Counted from the stretch's first letter, positions 47,296 through 57,495 are shown. The stretch is 64,000 nucleotides of DNA from Isoetes taiwanensis (GCA_021234155.1 JAJEKV010000025.1:5189310-5253309); one strand, 5' to 3'. Translations and numbers: made by a program. The notes: generated by a model from the sequence alone, not told the origin.

Positions 47296-47307
47296 TGGTA
47301 TCAGAGC
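47296..47307 (+). other. Intact primer-binding site, tRNA-iMet type
   Basis: TGGTATCAGAGC, a perfect match to the plant initiator-Met primer site, followed by ATGATTTTGGTAGACC as in the related elements. Confidence 0.85.
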
Positions 47308-47711
47308 ATGATTTTGGTAGACCAAATCATTGCACTGGCCCTAGTCTAACTCGTTAGATTGGTTAGTTGTAGGGGACTATAACTTAAGTTAAATTATCCC
47401 AATTCCATAGCTAGTATGTATGTTGGCCTAGTTAGGGAGGATTAAGCTAGTTAGGAATTAAGGCGTGAGTCCTTAGAATCAAGTATGTTAAGTTTGGGAG
47501 AGAATGAGGTCTCTTGCTTCCCCGGGCCATAACTTTCTCTAGGTAACTCGGATAGAGGCGATTTTTGCGCTAAAATGTCGGGGACAGTTCAATTGACTAA
47601 GGGACATCCACCCTAGCCGCTAAAGAGAATCTTGCTTTGCCATAACCTTGTTCTTGGCTGCCATCACCGCCGCCATACTAGCGCCTCATTTCCGTACCTT
47701 TTCGTCCAAAA

Positions 47712-48500
47712 ATGAACATGACCCGTACCCAAGGTTATGTTAGTTATTGTAACCTTAGTGTCCACCAAATCTTTGCTGATCTTGGCGAGCAGCTTGCCAA
47801 TGATTCAGGTAAGGTGGAGCTCCTGCAAACTGAGCTTGTTCACTGGTTCGCCACTGGACATAGGGTCCCCTACCCTATTTTTCATCTATCGGAGCGCTTC
47901 CTCCTGAAGCTGAATGCCTTAGAGGATCCCTACACGTTGGTAGAGCAGCCCGACCAAGTCTTGATGCTCGTCAAGTTCTACCCTCCTTCGTGTGTGGAGG
48001 TGAGTGAAGATGAAGCAATTCGGGCGGAGGCCGAAAGAATCATGGAGCTAGCCCGGGGTGATGATGCACGTGAAACGGAGAGGGGAGATCCGAAGGCCCG
48101 GTGTAGGGAGTATACCTACCTGGGAGATGGCAAGCCATAATTGCGAGAAATCCATTTAACCTTTCCCCCTACCATTTCGACGAGGCATCCCAGAATTTTA
48201 TTTGGGACGACATTCCAAAGTATCTTGAACCGAACTACATGATAGCCATCCAGCTAGACATGCAAGCTAAGCCAGACAGGTACAAGACTGAGCTACTCAG
48301 GAGGATCACCGCCCGTCGCCTTGCCGAGGTGGAAGAGCTCATGGCAGTTGCTCACGTCGCACAATAAGAGTTTGAACGGACGGAGTAGCAACGGCAAGCT
48401 AAGCAACTCGCCAAGAAGAATGCTGAGCGAGAGACCCACCATCAGACTCAGAATGAAGAGCAGAACACGCAATGGGCTCCCAACTAGACTGAAACCCCTG
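47712..48500 (+). pseudogene. Retroelement gag-like ORF preceding the histone H3 module
   Basis: A 142-codon frame begins MNMTRTQGYVSYCNLSVHQI and contains FHLSERFLLKLNALEDPYTL. After a frameshift near 48140-48170 a second frame continues with YHFDEASQNFIWDDIPKYLE and an acidic/basic helical stretch, interrupted by TAA, TAG and TAG, to about 48495. It lies about 400 bases after an intact primer site, the normal position of gag. No zinc knuckle or protease is visible. It runs straight into basic sequence resembling a histone tail. Confidence 0.5.
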
Positions 48501-48504
48501 TTGT

Positions 48505-48962
48505 TAAACGGGGGCGGAAGCACACGACACGTCAGTCGGGAAGCGCCTATAAGGAAAAGCTCAAGACTACAAGCTCTGCTCGCCGACAGGACCGTGGGGA
48601 TGCGGCAAGACCCCACCCTGTCAGGAGGCAACACCAGTCCTAAGAGGCTGGTTCAGCAACAGAAGGCTCATAGGTACAAACCCGGTACCATGACACTGAG
48701 GGAAATCAGAAAGTATCAGAAGACAACAGAGCTTCTGTTACAGAAGCTTCCCTTCCAGTGCCTGGTTTGAGAGATAGCTCAGGATTATCAGGCTGGTCTT
48801 CAGTTCCAAACCTTTGCTATGCTCGCTCTTCAGGAGGCCGCGGAGGATTATCTCGTGGTACTTTTTGGAGATGCTAACCTCTGTGCTATCCATGTTAAGA
48901 GGGTTACCTTCATGCCAAAGGATCTGGCCTTGGCACGGCGGATTCAAGAAGACCGTAATTGA
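48505..48962 (+). pseudogene. Histone H3-like module inside an LTR retroelement
   Basis: The core, 48663-48962, encodes 99 codons that align without gaps to histone H3 residues 37-135: [64 protein letters not shown] and LALARRI, then a stop. It covers the alpha-N helix and the entire histone fold. Arg72 is TGA and Arg69 is TGC, both explained by CpG C-to-T change. A basic stretch in another frame upstream (48505-48640, KHTTRQSG then SSARRQDRG) resembles the H3 tail and needs one frameshift to join. Loop 1 has canonical H3 length, so it is not a CENH3. Host histone genes are not normally found after gag. Confidence 0.8.
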
Positions 48963-49250
48963 CGTGATGACTTGTCTTCTCCAAAGTCATTTTGTAAAAC
49001 ATCTTGTTGTATATATTTTGAATAGAAATACAGAAATTTTGATCTCTAGACTACAATATTTTGTATAGTCCTCTTAGTTATCTACGAAAATTATTTTTTT
49101 TACTTGCTTTATTCTTTTTGACTGATGCTGATGTCAGTATATTTTTAAAATAAAGTGACACTAAAACAAACTTAGGGTTTCATTTCTCTTTTGCTTCCTT
49201 TGCTCTCTCGCTCCTCCTCCACGCCTTATTACATACATGAATGCTCCAAA
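48963..49250 (+). other. AT-rich sequence after the histone module
   Basis: No coding frame. It resembles a 3' untranslated region, then a CT-rich leader (49180-49230) before the next frame. Confidence 0.4.
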
Positions 49251-49740
49251 TCTTCTCCAATAATAGGATGGTGAGCATTGAAATCCCCAGGTCCCATTCG
49301 ACCTCCTTCAACTTTACTTGCTCCAGAAGATCGACCTCATAATAATTATGCAGGCCCATCCGGAATATGTTGCTTTCCTCGAGTTTTATACTCAAGAAAT
49401 GGTCCCCCTTTGCGTCATCCTTGGTGGTCCACCTCGCCTCTATCTAGAGAAGGCGATTGTGTGTGATATATTGGAGGGCGAATCCCACGCAGTTAACGTC
49501 CTCAAAGGAAAGTTGACAGATGGGCTAAGAACCCACCTGTGCTGACACATGAAGGCCAACAATTTTTTGATATCTTGGCCATTCTCACGGACCAATACAT
49601 CGAAGATGAAGCTTTGCCTACGGAGAAGGGGAAAGAGCTAGTTAGAGTAGAAGAGAAAGACAATGAGCATGTCAGAGAAGATGACTTTGTTCGGGAGAAG
49701 CAGCTAGCTAAGCAAATGCCTCTACATTGAGACCCGGGAG
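49251..49740 (+). pseudogene. Second retroelement-type ORF after the H3 module
   Basis: Frames 49318-49545 (AHPEYVAFLEFYTQEMVPLC, then PPRLYLEKAIVCDILEGES) and 49539-49730 (EGQQFFDILAILTDQYIEDE) look like one protein with a frameshift. The HPEY…V.P…PP pattern weakly resembles ORF B at 11541 and the frame at 43363-43632. The preceding CT-rich leader is also like theirs. The function is unknown. Confidence 0.4.
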
Positions 49741-49864
49741 CTCGACTTATGGGACTTGATACCCTCCCAGTTGTCCATCATCGGGGTCAAGAATACCTCC
49801 TATTGATGGATATCATGTGGAGGAGATCACACCAACTTAGCATCTTCCTTCCAGTTGATGAAGA

Positions 49865-50410
49865 TGTTAGAATATGACAACCCTGCCAACTCAGCCTTAG
49901 TCACATGGCGACATTGATGTGGCACATGATGACATGAGTCATGTCTTATCTGAATAGTGTGTCTATTAGCAAAGGTGCATCCCCATTAGACCGAAATAGG
50001 CCTCTCTCTTTGCTTCATGGCTAATAAGGATAAAAAACCAACATACTTCCTCTTCCTGGTTTTAGCATGGCACAGAAAACTGATTTGATTTAGGAAGTTC
50101 CATCCTACTTCCAAAAGACTTAAATTAAAACCCAGTTTGTCTTCTAGTAGAGAACAATTTGTCCTCTTACAAGAATTTTGTCTTCTTGCAAGATCTCTAT
50201 TGAGGATTCTTTTGACTTCGTTTGGTGGCGGAATGGATCTTCTTGATTTGCTGATGTGGAAGAGGAGGAAAAACCCAGTTTCACCCTAATGGGAATGCAC
50301 CCTGACAGTTATGTCTATATGAAGCTACGGTGGGAGGCTTGTTCCCAACCACATTTTTCTATTCTATTCAATATTTTTCTGCATTCTAGTTATTTGTTTC
50401 CTAAACTTAA
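49865..50410 (+). repeat. Possible copia-type LTR
   Basis: Starts TGTTAGAATATGACA, a common start of plant copia LTRs, and is followed at 50414 by GGTATCAGAGCC, a primer site lacking only its first base match. The 3' boundary does not end in CA, so the limits are approximate. No internal domain is present. Confidence 0.4.
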
Positions 50411-50570
50411 GACGGTATCAGAGCCTACGTGCTTTTAATCCTATCCTGGGAGAAAAGCTATGAAGGATCAAGTATGGGAGCCTCCTCCCTAAATGAAGAA
50501 TTCGAGAAAGAATAAACCACTTCTATTGAAGACCCGAATATAGCTAGTGTTATGATTTGGTCTACCAAAA

Positions 50571-50587
50571 TCATGGCTCTGATACCA
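50571..50587 (-). other. Primer-binding site of the inverted LTR element
   Basis: On the minus strand TGGTATCAGAGCCATGA follows the LTR end at 50589. About 160 bases of internal sequence remain before the copia-like LTR. Confidence 0.8.
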
Positions 50588-50588
50588 T

Positions 50589-51230
50589 TGTGACGCTCCC
50601 CAACCTACGCGATGCTCCCATCGTATAAATATGGGAAATTCCCCTCCCATGGCGACTCCATCACCACGGAAGGACCCTCCATCTGACTCGGACCACTTGT
50701 GATGGCCAAGTATCTGGGTGAAGGGCCCAGAGGTGTCATTGGTTCCACACCTTCTATGGGAATCCTATATGTCTGAAGCATACATACATGTTAGCATCTG
50801 GCAACAATGCAAATAAATAAATAATATGCCACCATGAAGGGTGGCCCATCATCCATCATCATCAATATGAATAACAACAGAATACCAATATAACAAAGGA
50901 AATGCACCATAAATGAGGATTCTACCCCAGGCTCAGACTCATGGGGTTCAACTGACAGCCAGGGCCTCCGGATAACAGCAGACGGAATGACAATGGTGTT
51001 GGCTGGCATAGAACAATAGCTAGGGTAGTCCACTCCATTCGCCCCTCCTGGCACACTTTGCAGATAGGCTGAATCATGCTATGGCGAGAGTTGTAGCCTT
51101 CCGGAGACGTAATCTCATGGAGTCACCCTATGAGACTACTCTAGGTTACATCTCCCAGTCCGATGAGGCAGAAAAAGGATGACTCCCCTCCAGAATCACA
51201 ATGGATCCATATGAAGAGATTGAGATGAAT
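50589..51230 (-). repeat. Inverted LTR, 3' portion
   Basis: The complement ends GGGGAGCGTCACA and aligns with the last 640 bases of the LTR at 45674-47294, including the shared GCAAAGTGTGC core at about 51050. The 5' half is missing. Confidence 0.75.
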
Positions 51231-52040
51231 GGATAAGATTAAGAGGTACACTGTATAAAAATCTTGAGGAGCACAAGCTCCTTCTCTTTGCCCTGTTCCA
51301 CGATTTTGTGGAGGGTGACATCCTCCACATGATTTGATTCAAGGCCCCTCCATGGTTCAGAGACATGGAGGGATCCTTATTTTGTTGTACTTCTTTTTTT
51401 ATAAAGAGTTTTTTTCGTGCGTCATTTCAATTCCTTTTGTTATGACTCAATACCTTTGTAGTCTAGTTGAGCATTACGTCCTGTAGTAACACCTAGTGAT
51501 CTCTTCTATTTTTGTTTCCATGTTGCAGTAACCTAAAATGATCCCAATTTTTGCCTTTTGAGGCCACTTGTTTGCGAAGTGGAAAAATCCGACAATAGAA
51601 TGGAGGTTCTATTGAGATCGTATTTTTTTTTCCCATATCATTTCGGTGTTGTAGCTTTATTTGGGACAGAATATATATGCAACAATCTAATATTCAAGAG
51701 GATCTATAGAGCTATGAAGCTAAAGATGGGATAGAAATGCGGAGGCAGATATTTTGGCATGCAGCTGCTTGTTCTTGTATTGTTGGCTTGTCATTGCTCA
51801 ACCCTGCCTATCTTGTTATCTATGCTCCCACAGCTCAAATATCTCACAGATCTGAGCTCTGACTTGGCCAAGGTTTTCACCAAACATTCTACAAACTTTT
51901 CTTTACCAATGTGAATAATCAAACCCTAAAAAAAAATCCAATACATGCTGATCACATCGATTTGAGCACTGCTACCATTTTCTAGAAATGGGGAAGGTAT
52001 GAACTAATGTTTTTTGAGCCAAGTGATCTAGAGGTCCTAA
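51231..52040. other. No supported gene
   Basis: Decayed sequence with no recognisable protein. A GC-richer stretch at 51260-51370 may be a retroelement fragment. Confidence 0.4.
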
Positions 52041-52043
52041 CCT

Positions 52044-52121
52044 CAACTTGAGCGTAGTTTTAGGTTGGCTTCTTGTGTTTGACAACTTGAGCGTAGTTTT
52101 AGGTTGGCTTCTTGTGTTTGA
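52044..52121. repeat. 39-bp perfect tandem duplication
   Basis: The unit caacttgagcgtagttttag… is present twice without mismatch (52044-52082 and 52083-52121), a recent local duplication. Confidence 0.9.
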
Positions 52122-52129
52122 CTCTTAAA

Positions 52130-53290
52130 ACGAGGTTGAGGGTCAATATACACAATATCCAATATCAAAAGAAATTGTTTTGCAACTTGTCATTTGGATG
52201 ACACATATCAATAAAAAGGTGGTTATTTGATTGGTTTTAAAAATATAATTCTGAAGAGTATGACCACGTGATTATCATGATGTAAGAAACTTGAATCGTC
52301 GGTATCTACACTCGGCTTCTTTGCACCGTTCCACACTTTACACAAAATAGAGATATGGTTGTGTCTTTGTGTCTCTACACTATGGAATAGAAATAGAGTA
52401 CCTCTATTGTTCTTCAGGTGTTTTAGGGGTTTTCCAGGTGGTTTAGGGTTCTCCAGAGTTCTTTGAGAAAACACAAATTCCGAGCAAATGCAAGAAGCCA
52501 GTTCGAGCAAATGCAATTCGAGCAAGATCTCATAGGTATTCGAGCAAACACAACTCGAAATCTAAAATACCATCCTATTTAAGAAAATGGTGTCCAATCT
52601 TCGAAAGAAGAGTTTGATGTAGTTTTCTCCACGGCCCTTCTCTCTGTGAGGGAAGGCACCGTTCCCATATACAAGACTGTTTTGGCTGAGAACTAAGATC
52701 TGTTGCCTCCTTTGTTATCAAACAAGCGGCAGAGAGGATGATCTCACAAATCTGCCCAATTATAGTTCTAAATTGTGAATGACCCAACTCGATGGGGCTC
52801 GATTCTACTGTCAGAGCACTGTGTCGCTGGATCCTGACATCTTTTCTTACAGCCATATGACACTGCTCAGAGTCTTAAGTTGAGACTTGAATAATGAATA
52901 TGGCCAATCTCTTTATTTATGCTCAGAAAAATCCGTAGAGAAATCATCCAATAGATTGTATCTACATTGCTCGATTCTTTAATTGCCTTTATCACACCGA
53001 CAGGGCGTTCCACTGCAAACAATTCCCGAATTGCCACACCCAATTTGCCATATCAATTTGCCATATATTCTTGAGACTCTGGATACTCAGGCGATTTCTA
53101 CCTACGTCTGGCCAACTTCTAAAGATCCAAGTGCCTAGAATTTGCGGTGTTGAAGGGCTCACAACTGCGCGTAAAGAAACAAGACTGACATGCCAGATAT
53201 CAACATAAAAAAAAATTCGTTATGCACTATTTACAAGCTTAATCGCCTGATATATATACACATGCACTAGTAAATTCCAAAAATTGGAGC
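52130..53290. other. Intergenic region downstream of COX5C
   Basis: No convincing gene. The motif cgagcaaatgcaa / cgagcaaacacaa recurs several times around 52480-52560. The 3' UTR of COX5C should start at 53292 and run leftwards. Confidence 0.4.
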
Positions 53291-53292
53291 CT

Positions 53293-53934
53293 CTAGGGAG
53301 AGGCTCGTTCTGCAAAATTCTTGGGGTAAACTTTCACCTTTTCGAACCCTGGGTACACCAACGTGGTCACTTCCCCCTTGTCATAAAGCCGATAGAACTC
53401 CTCCGTCTTTCTTCTTTCGTCATATTGGTACATCTTCCAAAAGCAAGCCCCTGCATTCCGTCCATATAAGAAGCACAGCTTAGAATATTTGGCTCTCAAA
53501 CACGGCTCAGCAAAAATTTGAAACTTTAGAATGCATGAGAATGAGGCAACACTATTCTAAAACGCTAAAGATGTTAAAACATCCAGAAATGAAGCAAGAC
53601 AGAAATCAAATATTTTTTTCCTCCGGGTAGAGATTTAAGTAAGATCGTGGGAAAAGATCCACAGCTAAACTATCCAGAGAGGCGTGGATTTGAAGATCTT
53701 TACAGAACGCAAAGATACAAGGAAGCAAAGGTTCTTGCAAGAAGCAAAGATTCTTACAGATAAATAATTTAGCTGCGGTTTAGAAGAAAAAGGGCAGTTA
53801 CCTACGATACCAAGAGAGAGGCCATAGAAAATTTCTTTGATGACGCTGGGATGGCGCTTCACCACGGCGTCTGCGGTAGCAGCGGCCAAGCGCTCTTTCG
53901 CCATAGCTGCTTCTTGCAAAAGGCGGGTTTGCAT
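53293..53934 (-). CDS. COX5C: Cytochrome c oxidase subunit 5C (complex IV)
   Basis: Two exons, 53934-53802 and 53450-53293, with a GT-AG intron of 351 bases. The joined frame has 96 residues. It is a small nuclear-encoded subunit of mitochondrial complex IV. The family signature is present: HPSVIKEIFYGLSLGIVGAC (the single membrane helix), then FWKMYQYDERRKTEEFYRLY and DKGEVTTLV. Most angiosperm COX5C proteins are about 63 residues. This one has an N-terminal extension of about 27 residues (MQTRLLQEAAMAKERLAAAT) and a C-terminal one (YPGFEKVKVYPKNFAERASP). A second Met at residue 11 could be an alternative start. The intron splits the helix after Gly codon position 1. Confidence 0.85.
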
Positions 53935-54049
53935 GCTTATGTCCTAATGCATAACGGACGTGTCATAACTCTACAAATTGGCGAATATTCTAGCATATTC
54001 TAAGACATTGGACCTACTAGACACGTTCCCAATATGTTTTTGGAAGGAG

Positions 54050-54191
54050 TAATTTGTATGAGGAGAAAATTTCGCGATGAAATTTTCTGGCGACCAGCTG
54101 ACCTGGCGGGCAGCAGTGGCGAGGAGCCGTGGCCCCGCCAGTCCAGTCAGGCGGCGACAAAATTCAGCGAAATTTTTCTCATGTAAATTAA
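54050..54191. mobile_element. MITE-like foldback upstream of COX5C
   Basis: The left arm TAATTTGTATGAGGAG…AAATTTCGCGATGAAATTTT and the right arm (complement TTAATTTACATGAGAAAAAT…TTCGCTGAATTTTG) pair over about 50 bases with some mismatches, including internal GGCGAC…CAGGTCAG / GGCGGC…CCTGACTGG blocks. The interior is GC-rich. It lies 116 bases upstream of the COX5C start codon, within the likely promoter or 5' UTR. Confidence 0.6.
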
Positions 54192-54617
54192 CGGACCTTC
54201 AATCAACTTGAAATTTTGCCCTTTCTTGAGGCTCGAATGCCTTCCGATCTGTAGCAGTTCTTTTCCTATCTTGTCTTTAGAAAGTTCCTTAGATTTTGAT
54301 GAAGCTTGGCTGAGAGGTCGCAGGCCGAAATCTTGAGTGCAGTATTAGAAGCTCAACAAATCCGGCTCAAGAAATAGATCAACAAATCGTCAAGAAACAG
54401 AGATCCGCTAAAAGAAAGAAATAGAAATCAAATTTGAAGAAATAGAGGCAAGAAATAGAGATGTAAATGGCGGCGTAAAAAATTCGACGCGAACCAACAG
54501 GGTATTTCGGTTTATAAAAACCGGATCAAAAGGGCTATAATTTCAAGGTGATTGAAATTTCGAATATGTAATGGTATCCCAATATGGTTTGGGAACTTCT
54601 GCACGATACAACTTAAA

Positions 54618-54716
54618 ACTGAATGCAAGTAAAGTTTGAATGCAAGTAAACTCTGAATGCAAGTAAACTGGAATTCAAGTAAAAAATGTAGCTGAACTGG
54701 GATTCAAGTAAAAAAT
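54618..54716. repeat. 17-bp degenerate tandem repeats
   Basis: Four or more units of GAATGCAAGTAAACT type (at about 54622, 54639, 54656 and 54671), then a diverged pair with GATTCAAGTAAAAAA. Confidence 0.8.
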
Positions 54717-54835
54717 TGAATGTTAACTACATAATGCACATGCCTGAAAATGAAAAACAAGTAAAAAGGGACACGTGTTATCACTACGAACAATAAGAGG
54801 GAAGGATGACACCTAACTGTCATTTACGTATAAGA

Positions 54836-54898
54836 GAATGCGTGTTTACCCTGCATTCCGTGGTTGACCCTGCCGGAATGCAGGGTAAACACGCATTC
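54836..54898. repeat. Perfect 25-bp inverted repeat with 13-base loop
   Basis: GAATGCGTGTTTACCCTGCA TTCCG (54836-54860) is matched exactly in reverse by 54874-54898. The pairing extends a further 5-6 bases with one mismatch. No coding role. It could be the end hairpin of a small transposon or a recently formed palindrome. Confidence 0.9.
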
Positions 54899-55344
54899 CC
54901 TTAACGTGGAAGCAATTTAGGTTCTATTCTACAATTTAGGTGATAATGCCGCAGTGGTCCAAGAAAGAATGGAAAATGGAATGTTAACAAAAACCAGAAT
55001 AGAAAAGCGAAATGTTAGCCAAAAACAGAACGTCACTACAAGAGAATGGGGGGTATAGTGTCGAGCATAGTGGCAAATTTTTTGACACTAGGTGAACCTA
55101 CCATGTTCCCAAAATGGTCAAAATCTCGACACTATATTAGACGTCATCATTGGTCACTGGGGTGACCACCATTGAGTCAAGATTGTGACCAAAAAAATTC
55201 GACACTATTAGAGTTTCCGACAAGGTTGCAACTCGTATTGTGACAAATTAGCATCACCTATGATAGCAGTTTAGTGTCAAGAATATCAAGAAGCATTGTG
55301 TTGAGTTGTACCATGGTTTGTGACTAGCATATAACAATGTTAAG

Positions 55345-55625
55345 TAATGATTTGTGACAAAACTACAAATACGTAGTGACGAGTTTTGAGTAATGACTTA
55401 TATCCAAATTACACCAAGGTAGTGACTATCTTTGGGTTATAACTTGTGACAAAATTACAATAAGGTAGTGACGAGCTTTGGGTTACAACTTGTGACAAAA
55501 TTACAACAAGGTAATAGCAAGCTTTAGGTTATAACTTGTGACAAAATTACAACAAGGTAATAGCAAGCTTTAGGTTATAACTTGTGACAAAATTACAACA
55601 AGGTAATAGCAAACTTAAAGAGACA
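55345..55625. repeat. 46-bp subterminal tandem repeats of the CACTA element
   Basis: Four units starting at 55443, 55489, 55535 and 55581 (cttgtgacaaaattacaaca…) with an exact 46-base period, preceded by two diverged copies from about 55345. Subterminal repeats of this kind are binding sites for the accessory transposition protein in CACTA elements. Confidence 0.8.
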
Positions 55626-56830
55626 CCATTTGTGAAATAGTGTCAACTTATCAACGAAACTTTGTGAAAAATAGAACGCACCCTTCTCGAAATAGTGAAA
55701 AATAACAATACGAACACACAAATAAATCATTTCAAATGTGGATTGCACTTGTCTACATTGTTACTCGAATGCAACAGGCAAGTTTCAATAATAAGAAAAA
55801 GACAAGTTTGATGGCTCGAAGAAAACAAAATAATCAATTGCATTATAGATATATAAGGATCATAAACAACAAAAATGAGCATTGAGTTCATGCTTGAAAA
55901 AAAATTCAGCATTGAGCATTGAATTTTCGAGCGTCTCAATAAACTACTTAAAGGTAATAAAATTCAGATTCAACCCTCTCGATTCTAGAGTCCATCTTCA
56001 TTTCTTTTGCCTTCATCGTTGTCTTCCTCCTAATTAGTTCAAGAGAGAAATTAGCTTGAATTAAAAGAATTTCATGTAATACAAACGCTTTGATAGCCCT
56101 TCATACACATTCTTCTTTATCGGGTTCTTTATCGAGTCACTATCAATATAGCAAATATTCTGCATGTATAATATATAAACATAAGATTAATTTAAATTCA
56201 CACAAACCACGATTATTGAATGAAATACACTTACCCTGTTTGTAACTTCTTTCTCCTTCTTGGGTTTTATCTTAAAGATGACACACAGGCTTGTCCTTTT
56301 AAGATAGTCAAGGCTTTATCTCTTGCCATTGAAAAATAACTCACTTAGAACTAAAATAATTCTTGCTCAAACATGAATATTTACACCACCAAAGTAAAAT
56401 ACCTCTGAGCTCTTCTATAGCACTTACTCTTTGCAATAAGGATTCATAAGACAAAGAAACAAACCATTAAGATATTAATATTGCAAATTGTATGTCCAAT
56501 GTAATGTGCACAACAAGAAGTAAAGGGATAAACAATGCGCAAGAACCTAAAATAAGTGCAGGAATCAGAAATTATGTGGCAGCATTGTTAGTACAAGCTG
56601 CAACTCTTTTTTGTTCATGAGAAATTGCCACAAGTAGCAGAAAAAGCGAAGCTTAATAATTCTAGTAGCTAATTGCTTCACTGCTGCTTAATAGTACGTA
56701 GACCAGGATGCAAGGAAACATCAAATTCTATTCAACTTTGCTTGGATACTGTTCATTTGGAAAGGAGAACTTGCTTGTGTATGTACACATGGTGAACGGG
56801 AGTTTGGACTCATGGCTGCTTAATGTAGCC
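55626..56830. other. No supported gene
   Basis: AT-rich interior of the CACTA element, with no convincing coding sequence. Possible 3' UTR or introns of the minus-strand gene to the right. Confidence 0.4.
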
Positions 56831-56831
56831 T

Positions 56832-57460
56832 ACTAGTAAATAAGGCTTATAAGAAAGTTATGTTCTGCTGCAGCAGCATTTGCGTCAGAAGCTACATTTG
56901 CATCAGCATTTGCTGCTTGGAGTTGTTGTGGCTGCTGCAGAAGCTACACATGAGGAAGAGGAAAGAGGAAAGTTCACTTTAAAAGGCAAAGTTGAGCAAT
57001 GAACATGCCAACAACTATCACAAGTGAAAATAATAAATGTAATGCATGCAAGACACTGATTTCGAAAGAAAAAATCGAAAGTACACACCTTTTTTGGCAC
57101 AAAGCCTTTTGCAATCATCTTCTTCCTCCATGCTTCATACCCGCCTTTTGCTATAATTTCCTGTAACAAATCCTCCGTGGGCATGGACCCCCAATCCTGA
57201 AACTGCATTGTATTTGAATTCACAAAAAGTTAAAGAAAAGCATTTGAAATTGTGCAAAGTGATTAAGCACTTACAAACTTAGTTTTAATGGACATAATGC
57301 CTCGAGCCGGTCCATTTCTTTGCCTCTTGCGTTTGGCGTGACATCTTTTGCCGTTGATAATTCCTACCACAAAGCTCGACAAACCTCTTCCAACTTTCAT
57401 CGTCGACATGCATTGGTTTTGGTCGCGTTATTGTTTTAGCACATTCCTTGAAGATTTTCC
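56832..57460 (-). pseudogene. Unrecognised spliced gene, antisense inside the CACTA element
   Basis: Three minus-strand exons fit together: 57460-57275, 57202-57089 and about 56946-56832, with donors gtaagt and gtgtgt and acceptors ctatag, atgcag and gtgtag. The product reads KTITRPKPMHVDDESWKRFV, ELCGRNYQRQ…, then FQDWGSMPTEDLLQEIIAKG, GYEAWRKKMIAKGFVPKK and a Gln/Ala-rich tail. Exon 1 needs one frameshift near 57305, at a CG-containing position, to reach the donor. More exons probably lie to the right (a frame at about 57560-57760). No family is recognised. It could be a TNPA-like accessory protein or a captured host gene. Confidence 0.45.
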
Positions 57461-57473
57461 CTATAGTTTTAAA

Positions 57474-57495
57474 CCAAAAAAAAAAAAAAAAAAGA
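57474..57495. repeat. Poly(A) tract, about 20 bases
   Basis: An uninterrupted run of A after aaaaccaaa, located in the upstream intron of the minus-strand gene. Confidence 0.9.

Noticed and set aside
47296-47320. tRNA gene suggested by GGTATCAGAGC
   Set aside because: This is a retrotransposon primer-binding site, complementary to the 3' end of tRNA-iMet. No tRNA cloverleaf surrounds it. The same applies at 41562, 41858 and 50571.
48293-48634. 113-codon minus-strand ORF
   Set aside because: Antisense to the gag-like/H3 region, explained as a shadow.
48663-48962. Centromeric histone CENH3
   Set aside because: CENH3 has a longer loop 1 and altered FQ and MPKD regions. Here loop 1 has canonical length and KLPFQ, MPKD and LARRI are retained, so it derives from ordinary H3.
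54836-54898. Rho-independent terminator
   Set aside because: A bacterial feature in plant nuclear DNA, without a following U tract.
55443-55625. CRISPR-like array
   Set aside because: Units are head-to-tail with no unique spacers, and the context is a plant CACTA terminus.
57477-57495. Poly(A) tract as a LINE/SINE tail
   Set aside because: No element body or target duplication could be matched beside it, so it is reported only as a simple repeat.
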